NCBI RefSeq assembly: GCF_017591425.1
Contig: NW_024467101.1
Coordinates: 11,358,918 to 11,422,917 of the forward strand
DNA: 64,000 bases
From: Ochotona curzoniae
Lineage: Eukaryota > Chordata > Mammalia > Lagomorpha > Ochotonidae
Direction of reading: 5' to 3'
Part shown: positions 31,867 through 41,985 of the stretch, one piece after another
How positions within the stretch are numbered: position 1 is the stretch's first letter
Layout of the letters: the number at the start of each line of letters is the position of its first letter
The notes under the pieces: generated by a model
Seen by the model: the letters and a program-made list of their open reading frames with translations, nothing else
Databases searched by the model: none
What the model was told of the DNA's origin: nothing
Translations under genes and position numbers: made by a program

Positions 31867-32410
31867 GAACTTCCAATTCTCCGATATTTCTCTGTCATAG
31901 ACACCACATGACTGACTTTCTAATAAAATGACAACAGAAGAAACTTTCATTTTCAGTTCAGGGGCTGCATGGTTAGAATATTATAGAAGGGGACCATTTT
32001 GTTACATAAGTTGGGAGAAGATCTGATTTGGAGAACAGATGTGCTCTGTGTTTCCAGTGCACTTCCTAGCAGTGCTGATGGCCAAGATGCAGTCAGAATT
32101 ACAGACAAGACCTTCGCAGGTATACCTGGAATACCGAGGTGCGATTTCTGGATCCAGCTCCTGCAGACTCCAGCGGGCACAGGTGGTCATTCAGTTCCTT
32201 CCATCCACATGGAAGGTCTGGATTGTGTTTCAAGTTCCTGACATCAGCAACACCCCCCCCCCTTTTTGTCGGTGTTTGGGAAATGAGCCAGCAGATGAGG
32301 AATCAGTCTGTGTCAAAAAAAATTTTTAAAATGCATAATGAGAATCTGGATGTAGGGGTGTGGGCAGGGAGAGCCAGGGAGACTGCCTACCCCTGCCAAA
32401 TCCCCACTCC

Positions 32411-32425
32411 CCAGCAGAGGGCGCT
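32411..32425 (+). promoter_or_regulatory. CTCF-core match (copy 2, site A)
   Basis: CCAGCAGAGGGCGCT, unchanged from 21359-21373. Confidence 0.7.
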
Positions 32426-32490
32426 GTGGAGCAAAGTGTGCTTAGGTGATGGCCGGGTTGGGTGAGGTAGTTGCACCAAGCAAGGTTGCA

Positions 32491-32528
32491 GTTCTTTCTT
32501 TCTTTCTTTCTTTCCTTCCTTCCTTCGT
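32491..32528. repeat. (TTTC/TTCC)n tract (copy 2)
   Basis: Same position as 21441-21470 but longer by about two TTTC units. Confidence 0.9.
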
Positions 32529-32530
32529 TT

Positions 32531-32865
32531 TTAAAAAAGATTTATTTATTTTTATTGCAAAGTCAGATATGCAGAGAAGAGGAGAGACAGACAGAAAGAC
32601 CGTCTGTCCACTGCTTCACTCCCCTGGTCGCCACAATGGCTGGGGCTGAGCTGATCTGAAGTGAGGAACCAGGAGCCTCTTCTGGATCTCCCACGTAGGT
32701 GCAGGGTCCCAAGGCTTTGGGCTGTCCTCGACTGCTTTCCCAGGCCACAAACAGGAAGCTGGATGGGAAGTGGGGCCGCTGGGACTAGAACCGGTGCCCA
32801 TAAAACCCACTAGAACCGGTGTTCAAAGTGAGGACATTTAGACGCTAGGCTACTGCGCTGGACCC
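32531..32865 (-). mobile_element. CSINE, young (copy 2)
   Basis: Paralogue of 21471-21805, apparently identical. Confidence 0.93.
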
Positions 32866-34506
32866 AAAGTTGCAGTTCTTATCTGGCAACTTAGCCAAAG
32901 GCAAAAACGCTGAACCATTTGGCCTGTTGCTGGGAGGCGTTTGTGGAACATGGGAGCCTGTGTGCTCAAAGCAGGAAGAAGGGAAGCTGGTGGGGGGGCA
33001 GGTTGTCATTCAGGAAAGTGTGCACAGGTCTTCAGCTTGGTTCTGGAACTCGCTGCTGCTGCTGCTGAAGCTGCTGTTTGGCATGCAGGAGGCAAGCTGA
33101 TTGGGAGATGCAGCCGGCCCTTTCCCACGGAGGCCCCAGGGCTGATGGGGAAACACTGAAGGGCCAGAAGTGCTGAGGGGTGAGACTCCGCTCCACAGAG
33201 CCCACCTGAGCTGGCGGCTTTGGGCTCAGTGCCTGTCAGCCGGCCGCCCTTTGACCTCTCAGAAACAAAGCCCAGGGCCCTGCAGGACCTGGCAGAGGGG
33301 ACGGGGTCTCCCGCTGGAGGAGGACAGCCTGGGACAGACAAACCGAGGGCCCTGGCAAGCCTCCTGCTAGATCTTTACCCGAGAGAAATGAAAACCTGTG
33401 TATTAGTCGTCGTTCCGCTGCCGTGTGCCAGTCCCCTGGGCTTGGGCGTCCGCAGTTGATTCATCTTGTCCTGGTGTGTTCCGAGTTCGGTTGCTCTGAG
33501 GATAACGGCGAACCGTGCTTTTCGGCCCGTTTAGAGTCTTGCCAAACCTGTATCGTGTGGAAGCATTAGCTTCCGTAGATCCAGTCACCTGCTGCCATCT
33601 TAGGCTTGCCCCCTGTGTGCCGGCATGCCCTCTGCTCTACAGTCAAACTCTTTGTTGCTTCTCAAAAATCACGGGCCAGTACCAGCGCGTTGTGGTCACA
33701 CACCTGGTCCTGTGCGGGAATTTTCACTATTTACTGAAGATGACAGATGCCAATGAGCCACACAGGAGATTTTTATTTAAGCACAGAAAGGAGAGGGGTG
33801 AAGGCAGAGAGAGAAAGAGGGGACTCCTGCCATAGTGACCGGAGGGGGCACCAAGGGAGGCCAGCGTCGGGGGTGGGAGAGGGAGAGAGGAGGAGGAGGA
33901 GGGAGGAAGGTGGAGGGAGAATGAATGACAATGAAAGAGAACATGGAACCTAGGGGCGGGTATTGGGGAGTCCAGGGCTGCAGGGATTGGTGGATAGGGC
34001 TGTCAGGTACAAAACTGGGCGTGTAACTAAATAGTTGGAGGTTTTATCAAAATGAAACTGAAATTTAGGGGAACTGACACCTAAGGGAACCTGAAACTTG
34101 AAGGGAATGGAAACCTAAGGGAAGGGTTAGATAAAACTGCACCGAAACAGTGGGACTTCTGCAACCAGGATGGTGATAAAACCCGGCTTTGTTGGGGTCT
34201 ACTCCTGGGTGAGGTGCACCTGTTCCCAGGGAGGCTGGGGGAAGCGAGCACACACGGGGCTCAGGCACCCACGAATCCTTGCACAACTGAATGCCTTGTT
34301 GGGGCCCTTGGCACCTGCAGAACATCTGGGCGGCTTCTGTGCTGACTTGGGTCCCAGCCATTGGGACACGTTGTTGCCTTTCGTGTCCACCAGGTGGCGC
34401 CACGCACCCACCTATAACACCACTGTTTCTAACTGGAAAGCCTCATTTTCCCAAAGATGGCTTGCTGGCTACAGCATCGGCCAGGGCTCTCTGCCCTGGA
34501 CGCCAG
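32866..34506. other. Core of the duplicated unit, no gene (copy 2)
   Basis: Counterpart of 21806-23432. No gene recognised. GA-rich tract at about 33775-33936 with an extra short insert relative to copy 1. Confidence 0.6.
34387..34401 (+). promoter_or_regulatory. CTCF-core match (copy 2, site B)
   Basis: CCACCAGGTGGCGCC, unchanged from 23313-23327. Confidence 0.7.
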
Positions 34507-34706
34507 TGCCATTCCCTATTGAGCATCTACTGTGTGCCAGGTGCTTTTCACAGATCGGCTGATTTGACCTCACAGTTCCCTGTGGTGCGGGCTCCCTTCC
34601 TACATGCAAGGAAATCAAGTTTCAGGTGATGTGACCTGCCATGTGTCACACAGCACATGCGTAGACAGGCTGTCCTTGGATCTAGATTTTTGTCTAAATC
34701 CAGATG
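34507..34706 (-). mobile_element. MIR fragment (copy 2)
   Basis: Paralogue of 23433-23632. It retains 'tattgagcatctactgtgtg' with 'ccaggtgctttt', slightly closer to the MIR consensus than copy 1. Confidence 0.65.
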
Positions 34707-34721
34707 CCACAGGTGGATGTT
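34707..34721. other. Empty L1 target site in copy 2
   Basis: A single ccacaggtggatgtt directly continuous with gtaaggactg. It is the pre-insertion state of the site occupied by the L1 in copy 1. Confidence 0.95.
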
Positions 34722-34957
34722 GTAAGGACTGTCTGTTGCCCACAGAAGCTGCTGTTTGTTAAGCTCCTGCACGCCTGGCAGTGACAACAGCTTGGAGAAG
34801 AAAGAGGATGAAGACAGGTGAATTTTGTGGGTGGTTTGAGCGGCTCCGCTGCGCGGGGAGCCTTGTGGAAGCCCCGGCGTGTCCCCAGCTCTCAGCACAG
34901 AGCGGGGTGAGTGGCAGCAGCTGATGCAGCTGGACCTTTGTCCTGTGCCTTTTGTCT

Positions 34958-35294
34958 TTCTTTTTAAAAGAGATTTATTTATTTTTATTGGAAAGGCGGA
35001 TATACAGAGACGAGGAGTGACCGAGAGGAAGATCTTCCGTCCGATGATTCACTCCCCCAGCGGCTGCAATGGCCGGAGCTGAGCCGATCCGAAGCTGGGA
35101 GCCAGGAGCCTCCTCTGCGTCTCCCACTTGGGTGTAGAGTCCCAAAGCTCTGGGCTGTCCTCGACTGCTTTCCCAGGCCACAGGCAGGGAGCTGGACGGG
35201 AAGCGGGCCCTCCAGGATTAGGACTGGCGCCCATATGGGATCCTGGTGCGTTCAAGGCGAGGACTTTAACCACTATGCTATCGCGCTGGGCCCG
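34958..35294 (-). mobile_element. CSINE at right edge of tandem duplication
   Basis: Full-length and young-looking: 'agatttatttatttttattg', 'gaagatcttccgtccgatga', 'gctgagccgatccgaagc', 'ccaggccacaggcaggga', 'ggcgcccatatgggatcc' and head 'aaccactatgctatcgcgc'. Similarity between the two duplication copies ends at its tail. Confidence 0.95.
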
Positions 35295-35625
35295 CCTTTT
35301 GTATTTCATGGAAAGGAAGCTAGAGGGAAAATGTCCCTTCCTGGCCCCACTGCTTGAGCACACTGGGCTGTTCCACAGGCCCCTTTTGCTCCTGCCTGTG
35401 TGGATATCATTGTTCCCAGGATGACTCCTCTCTTCAGTGATTCCAGTGCTTCTTGGAGCTTTAAACACGCCACAGAAAATGGCAAATTCTATGGCTGTTC
35501 TCTCCAGAGAAACACATCCATGCATTTATCTCGGGGGCTTCTTTGACCTTAAGTGTCCCTGCTGTGGAGGAGTCGAAGATATCTCAGACCCAAGAATTCC
35601 ATTTCAACTGCAGAATAAGCTGTAC
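35295..35625. other. Unassigned spacer
   Basis: No gene or repeat recognised up to the retroposon target site. Confidence 0.35.
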
Positions 35626-36160
35626 CGTGAAAACATTCTTTTTTTTCCCCCTTTTATTTTATTTTTTAAAATAATTTATGTAGGGTAAAAAGGTTCAAAG
35701 GCTACCGGAAAGTGGGTAAGACTAATATGTTTTCCATATTGTTTCCTGCATGTTTAAAGGGGGGTATTAAGGGAGAAGGCCCACCCAATTTCCCACCCTC
35801 CCCAGGTCCCGGATGGAGGGTATGCTCTGAGGTTCTTGCTCAAGCGGATTTGATATTTCAGCAGTTATGAATCGCTGCCAGTCTTGCCACTCCAAGCACA
35901 ATGAGGTCCTTGAAGAATCCAGTGATTGACATAGTCCATCATAGCTGAGATGATTGGTTGACCTGTTCTGTCTTCTCTCGTTTTTTTTGGTTAGGGTTCT
36001 GAGTCCAGCATTTTGATTGGGGAGATCTCCAAATAAACTTTGAGGTGTGCTCAAACCAGATTCTTGTATGTGCTAGCAAGAACAGGGCCCGGCACAGTCC
36101 ATCGCCCCGATCAGCTGGTGGCTGCAATTGCTGGGTTGGTTCTGATGTGAAAACATTCTT
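35626..36160 (-). mobile_element. Poly(A) retroposon of unnamed family with 14-bp TSD
   Basis: The body at 35640-36146 begins with a T-run (reversed A tail) and is flanked by gtgaaaacattctt at 35626-35639 and 36147-36160. The TSD and tail show L1-type retrotransposition. Several segments ('aagtgggt', 'ctctgaggttcttgctcaag', 'gattggttgacctgttctgt', 'aattgctgggttggttctg') recur in the same order in the longer element at 40365-41985. It could be a 5'-truncated 3' end of a diverged L1 lineage or a non-autonomous retroposon. It does not match the 3'UTR of the young L1 here. Confidence 0.75.
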
Positions 36161-36399
36161 ATCAAGATGCTACCAAGGGAGGGAGGGAGCCCGGGGAGGC
36201 AGTGGTGCAGGCAGTGGCCTGGCAGCAATCAAGCTGCACCTGCTGACTGGGCACTGGGTGGGTTATGATGGGACTCGCTTCTCGCGGCCCCTGCAGTGTG
36301 TTCTTCCTTCTGGTCCCTCTTGAGCACCCTTCCCACGTTTTATTTAAGAAGACTGTGAGTATCCTTAATCGTCACTGAGTTGAAGCCACCACCTTCTCT
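36161..36399. other. Unassigned spacer
   Basis: No feature recognised. Confidence 0.3.
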
Positions 36400-36754
36400 T
36401 GAAATTAATTTATTTGAAAGACAGAATTATAGCAAGAGGAGGGGAAAGAAGAGAGGGAGACAGAAATATTCCATCTGCTGATTTATTCCTCAGAGAGAAA
36501 GAGAAATCTTACACCTGCTTATTCATTCCCCAAAGAACACAGTCATAATAAACCAAGACTGGTCAAGGCCAAAGCCCAGAACTCCATCCTGGCATCCCAT
36601 ATGGGGGGCAGACACTCAGCACTTGAGCCATCATCTGTTGCTTTCCCATGCATTGGTAGGGAGCTGGATTGGAAATGAAGCAGGCAGAACTCAAGCTCTG
36701 GTGCCTAAATGGGATGCCGGTGTCACCAAAATGGCTGTGCCGCAGTGCCAGCCT
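36400..36754 (-). mobile_element. Old CSINE with partial internal duplication
   Basis: 'aaattaatttatttgaaaga' starts the reversed tail. The segment 'ccatctgctgatttattcct' is followed by a second similar block ('cacctgcttattcattcccc'), suggesting a local duplication. Then come 'cagaactccatcctggcat', 'tgttgctttcccatgcattg' and head 'gctgtgccgcagtgcc'. Confidence 0.8.
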
Positions 36755-38451
36755 GTGACGTCATATTAATGTTTGTATTGTAGAATATAGTCCAAGGATG
36801 TGCCAGATTGTGTGATTTCATGGTTATAAGTCGGAGGTCACCCTTGTCCTAATATTCTAAAACAATATACCAGAAACATCTTCTTTCTTCTAGTGATTTT
36901 AAGAGATTTACCCGTTCATTGGAAGCATGTGTATTGAATATTTTGAGGGTTCCTGATAGACGTGGGGGAGAGAGAATTTCTTTTCACGGGGCATGGTGAA
37001 GGGACAGGTGGAGATGACAGTGTAGCTGAAAGTGTTAATCTTTGTTTTGGGTGTCTGCAACATTTATAGGTATATTATTCACCATAAGAAAAAATAGACA
37101 TTGTAAGAAAAATTTCATTTCACAAGTAAAGTTTATGTACAATTAGAGAAGAAACCACCCCAAACCCATTTTAAGACACCCAGAAAAAATGCAAAATACC
37201 ATATTCCATGGCATCACCAGCCCAGGAAATGAAACTCGTATTGAATGTCCACCTGCAGACGGCCTTTGGTATCTGTGGGACCTGCATCCACGCAAGGCCA
37301 ACCTTGCCTTAAAAACAGTGGAAAATGCCTGCAGCTGCAGGCACACGGGTGACAGCTTTCTTGCCACTCTTCCCTAAACCAAGTCTGGGGAATATCTGCC
37401 CACAGGCCACGTAGCCTGCAAGAAGTCATCTGGTCTGGCCCTGCCAAGGCAACAGTAGGTGGGGCTTGAAATCCGATCCATAGCAGGCTAATTTTGAGAT
37501 TGGTAAGTTTGGATGGTCTATGAATGATGTTGTAAATGTTCCTTTGGTCCTTGGCAGAAACAAGGTTCTCCATTCCCACGAGCAGTATGGCATAGCACCG
37601 AGTCCCACAGCGTGCGCCTTGTATCGGGTGTTGTGAGTGATGGGGAGAAGCGAGGGGAGGCAGGGAAGGCAGGTCATATGCAAATACCTTTGTGTGTGAG
37701 TGGCTTGGGTGTGTTCAGATTTGGGCAGTTTTGGGGACTCCGGGAATGAGGTGTCCACAGACACTAAGGAATGACCCTGCGTTTTCTGAGTTCATTGTTT
37801 TTGCCTGCATGGTCGTCCATTGTTCAGGTACTACACTGGTTTGTAAAGGAGGAGAAAAAAAGTGTTGCGGTCTTTCTTGTATCATGATAGCTGGAAATCT
37901 GTCACTCTGAATCACTTTTTTTGGGGGGAAAAAAAAGCATCACAGTGTTAGAGATCAATAATTGTGTGGTATCCTGTGTGATTTTGGGGTTCTTGTATTT
38001 GAACTGTACCAACCTGCTGACATATGTGAGCTGTGAAGCTTCTGGGGAGTTTGAGTTTTGTGTGTGCTCACTGATAAAATACTCTCCGAAATGACATTCA
38101 TGAACCAATTTGTTACTAATACGGGTTTGTAAAGAGTTTTGTGTTGAATCTTCATTTGATGTTGAATCAGTCAGAACTGTTCTTAATCCTGCAATATGTT
38201 GATAAAATTCGTTTCCGTTCATTGACTTAATCATTAAGCAACTCAAGAGCCTAATCTTTCTGTATTTGAAATGGATCCCTTTGCCTTTGTGAATGTCCAC
38301 TTTGGGTAGGGGGCCATGTGTGCCAGTGCTCATTGTTTGGAATGTTCATAATTATACCTGTTACATGATCAAGTATGGCGCGACAGGGAGTGCTTCCATT
38401 TGAACTTGGTGCTTTGCGTAAGAGGAATCCTGTGTCGCTCTAAACAAGTCA
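36755..38451. other. Unassigned, no gene established
   Basis: Two isolated frames stand out slightly: 37189-37377 plus (62 aa) and 37902-38333 minus (143 aa). I could not assign either to a family. The latter ends near a T/G/A homopolymer cluster (37918-37936). No splice or promoter context supports a gene. Confidence 0.35.
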
Positions 38452-38599
38452 AAGACCCGGAAGAAGCTCTTGTCTCCTGGTTTCAGATCGGCTGAGCTCT
38501 TGCTGTGGTAGCCACTTGGGAAGTGAATCGATGGATGGAAAATCTTCCTCTCTGTATATCTGACTTTCCAATAAAAATTTAAAAAAATCTTAAAAAAAA
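38452..38599 (+). mobile_element. CSINE, 5'-truncated
   Basis: 'tcagatcggctgagctcttg', 'gccacttgggaagtgaatcg', 'ggaaaatcttcctctctg' and 'tttccaataaaaattt' represent the 3' half and tail. Confidence 0.85.
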
Positions 38600-39259
38600 A
38601 GTTCCTTACATATAGGCATTGGGCAGCCCTAACAATAGGTTTTCTGGAACGATAATTGGATTTAGGCTCCTGGTCCAGTCAATAGATTCTCATTTAGGGT
38701 TTCCAAGCTGATCATGACCAGTAATTTATAGCTTGAGTTGGTCTGAAATCAATATAGATTTGCTGTTCATTGAAAGGACCGTAAAACAGGGTGACAGGAG
38801 ACTTCCCCAAAGCAGTTGACATGGAACAAGAGAGCGTGGTTAGCCTGGAGAGATGCCAGGCAGTTAGACGAATCAGAGGGCAGGGGAGGCCAGCCTCTGT
38901 CCAGTGGGCTGTGGTCAGAGCTGACCAGAGTTCCCACTGGGGCCTGCCCAGGTCAGAGTCTTGGGGAAGAGAGTAAATTTGATTGACAGGTGTGGTAGAA
39001 AGGCAAGAGGTTTTGAATCCGTCAGAACTGAGTTTGTGTTTCGGCGGTGTGATTTTTCTTTTTTTTCCCACTCTGGAGAACTGAACTCAAGTTCTTTGAG
39101 ATCTGGTTTTCTCCTCTGTAAGACGAGTGAATCCTGGAACATGCTGCACAGATGAGGATGAAATGTGTGTGTGTGTGTGTTGGCACTGAAATATGAAGCT
39201 GTCAGGAGGAGTTGGTAAGAGAAAAATGCTGTGGAGTGAAGTGCTCCTGGGGTTCGGTA
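38600..39259. other. Unassigned, no gene seen
   Basis: Includes a short (GT)n at 39164-39181. Nothing else recognised. Confidence 0.35.
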
Positions 39260-39365
39260 CAGTCCTGCCCCCTTTGCCTCTTAGCTCAGTAACCTTGGGC
39301 AAGTCACTTCCCTGTTGTGAGGCTGTTTTCTTCTGCTGGTATCATGATAATGCCCCAGTCTTGGT
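39260..39365 (+). mobile_element. MIR fragment
   Basis: 'cagtaaccttgggcaagtca' followed by 'cttccc' matches the MIR core (tgaccttgggcaagt). The remainder is diverged. Confidence 0.55.
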
Positions 39366-40364
39366 TGATGGCTGTCACTAAATGACACACGCACAGTACG
39401 TGGACTGTCGTGTGAGTTCAGCAAGAGGACTGATATTTTGCCACTCCTGTTCTCATCCAGCCCATGCTGGACACCCAGGAGGCTCTCGCTGACACGGAAC
39501 ATGAACGCAATTGAAGGAGGAGCGCATGTGTTTCAGAAATGAGACAACTCCACATTGAGCAGTTATGGAGAGTTAAATCAAAAAATGATACCCAAGTGTA
39601 CTTAAATAATAAAGTTACCATTAAGATTATACATATAGCGGCTATTCATGGAAATGTGAATGAGGTGTTGGAAAGCCAGTGTGGAGTGGCGCTGGTTGCC
39701 AGGGCTGAGCTGTGGGGAGCCATTATACCCCAACAGAGAAAACGTTTCTACGCTTTCAGTTCCAAACCATGTGGCCTTGCCAAGGCTCCAAGTGGGTAGG
39801 AAGAAAGAACAGTTCTGCTCATTTGTTTTCATCTTGACCATGTGGCGCCTATTGGTCAGTAGCATGTGAAGCAGAAAAGGATATAGACAGAAGTAGACTC
39901 ACCCAGTGTGCTTCTTTCATGTTCTATGAGCATGTGCACCGGCTAGTCCAACAACACGGAAGCCACCCACCTGTTCTTGAGCAGAACACATTAGGATCTG
40001 TTGAGATTCCGAAGTTGTTTGTTATGTGGTAAGAACTGCTTCATAGCCACCTGTAGAGAAGAAGGGGCCCAGGGAGGTGTACTTGGCTGCACCGGGCCAT
40101 CTGACAGGGGATGTGGTCTTCTATCTCCTGTTAGTGTCACCCATTGATTAAACTCAACTGAACATGGAAAAGGAGAGAACCACTGACAGAATCACAGGGC
40201 CCAGCGCTGAGTGAAGAGGAGAGAGAGGATGTGGAATGACAAGTTAGGAACTGCACAGTGCAGCACAGGAAGGAGGATAGGGGTAGGTTCTTAAGTACGA
40301 GGTACTGTGCTAAGCATTTTGCTGAAAGTCTTATATTGGCAGCCCTTTGGGCATCATCATCTTT
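39366..40364. other. Unassigned, no gene seen
   Basis: No recognised repeat or coding sequence. Confidence 0.35.
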
Positions 40365-41985
40365 TAAAAAAATGTTTTTTATGATGTTTACATAGTCGAT
40401 GAGGATGGGAAGGGTAGAGGATTTGGAGAAAGTGGGTGAGACCATTGTTTCCAAATTTTCTTTTTTCTTCCTGTATCTTGGGGGAAAGGGATAGAGAGGG
40501 AAGCTGCACCCAGCCTCCCAACCACCTTAGTCCCCAGGGATGGGGATGGGGAATGGCCGCCTGATTTCATCCCAGGGTCCCCAATGTGGAACATGTTCTG
40601 AGGGTTCTGCTCAAGTGGTTTCTATAGTTCTGAAATGCTGCTGATCTCGCTGCTCCAAGGATAAGAAAATCCTTCCAAGCTCTACTGGCTACTATAGTCT
40701 ACCTTAGACTCTCCATTTGCTCAGATATTTGCTGTCAAGCTTTGCTGGGGGTAGTTGACCAATTTGTTCTGTTCTCCATCCTCTGCTATGGTACCCAGAT
40801 GTCCTCTGCAGGCCCTGATGGACTGCCATATCCTCCATGTGCATTTGGGTATCCATCTGCTGCCCTAAGCCACTGACGAGACCCAATTCTGACACATGCA
40901 CTCCATGTTCAAATGACGGCTCCTGCGATTCTCCCCATGGTTGGAGTTCATTCTGAGTCCAGTGAATCAGTTGTGGGGTTCCCCAAAGAAACCTCATCTG
41001 AAGTGATCTTAGACCTGACTCTTGTGTGTGCTTGCCAGTACTGGGTCTGGTTCTTTCTGTCACCTACGTCAGCCTATGCATACACTGGTAGCTGTAATTG
41101 CTGGGTTGATTCTGTCTCCTGCCCCATCTCTTACACAAACCAATGGGTAGGCAGCCCAACCTTGCTCACCATGCACTCAGTCCTCATGTACACCGGTGGG
41201 AACTGCAGCCTAGTCAGAACAACCCCGAATAATCCCCACTATGCCCCCAGCCTTGGTTCCGGTGCTTGCCAGTATGTGCAGCAGGCTGGTCCAGTATGCA
41301 TCACATCCTATTCAGGTCTTGTATACATCAGTGAGCACTGAAGCTTAACAGCCTAGCTGACACAAGTATCCAGCCCACACTCATGCTGGTGTGTGCCACT
41401 TCCTGTCTGGCCAGGTCCACCCCCAATCCTGGTTCTCATGCTCACCAGTGGGAGTTGTAACCCATCAGAGAGGTGCCCACAGTTTCCCTACTAGGCCCAC
41501 TCTGTTTGCCAGATCTTGCACTCTCCTAGTGGTTCTGCAGTCTAGCTTGACAGGATTTGCCCCCAAGTCCCAGCACTTGGCAGCTGATGCTGTGGCAAAG
41601 CCCAACCAGCTCATGCATGTATCAGTGGGTATAGTCAGTCAGCCCAACATGATTCTCCCCCAACCCTGTGCACATGCAGGCCGACAGGTATTGTAGCCCT
41701 GCCCCTGATCCCAGTTCTCATGCTCGTCAGTGGGGGCAGTGGCCCAGCAGGGAAGCCCCCCTGTAGCCCTTGTAAGGGACTCATACTTCCTGCCTTCCCC
41801 TGGGTCTTATGTGTTGCTGATTGGTGCTGCAGTCTGGCATGGTCCGTGTCACCTTGGCATTTACTGACGGGTGCTGTAGCCTGGCCTGGCCCGACCTGCC
41901 CCCAGTCCCGGCTCATGCTGGTGGTGTGAGCATCGTCAGTTCCGGCTCATGCTGGTGGTGTGAGCATCGTCCTTTCCTCTGCTCT
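40365..41985 (-). mobile_element. Long member of the unnamed poly(A) retroposon family
   Basis: The left end has 'cttttaaaaaaatg', compatible with a decayed A tail. The first roughly 740 bp share ordered segments with 35640-36146. Beyond the shared 'aattgctgggttgattctg' (about 41096), the element continues with degenerate tandem units of about 50-90 bp resembling 'catgctcaccagtggg' followed by 'tgctgcagcc' (for example 41440, 41720, 41860 and 41915). No coding frame is seen. The right limit is uncertain and no TSD is resolved. Confidence 0.55.
41908..41971. repeat. Recent 34-bp tandem duplication
   Basis: A 30-bp block starting ccggctcatgctggtgg occurs at 41908-41937 and again, identical, at 41942-41971 (period 34 bp). 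It sits at the right end of the degenerate repeat array and looks much younger than the array. Confidence 0.9.

Larger units (their letters stand above)
30846..34956. repeat. Tandem segmental duplication, copy 2 (without L1)
   Basis: Direct paralogue of 19801-30595. It contains the intact pre-insertion target at 34707-34721 (ccacaggtggatgtt once only, running into gtaaggactg). It carries the same CSINE, MIR and two CTCF-core motifs. It differs at roughly 1% of positions, concentrated in the outer thirds, plus a short GA-rich insertion near 33905. Confidence 0.95.

Noticed and set aside
37189..37377. 62-aa plus frame with a faint retroviral-envelope-like impression
   Set aside because: No Cys pattern, flanking LTR or adjacent retroviral frame supports it. 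Similarity is too weak to claim.
37902..38333. 143-aa minus frame that might be a retropseudogene
   Set aside because: No family could be named and no TSD or clear poly(A) tail was found. A protein database search would decide.
41030..41985. Regularly spaced repeats suggestive of a CRISPR-like array
   Set aside because: Units are diverged, spacers are not unique fixed-length segments, and the context is clearly mammalian.
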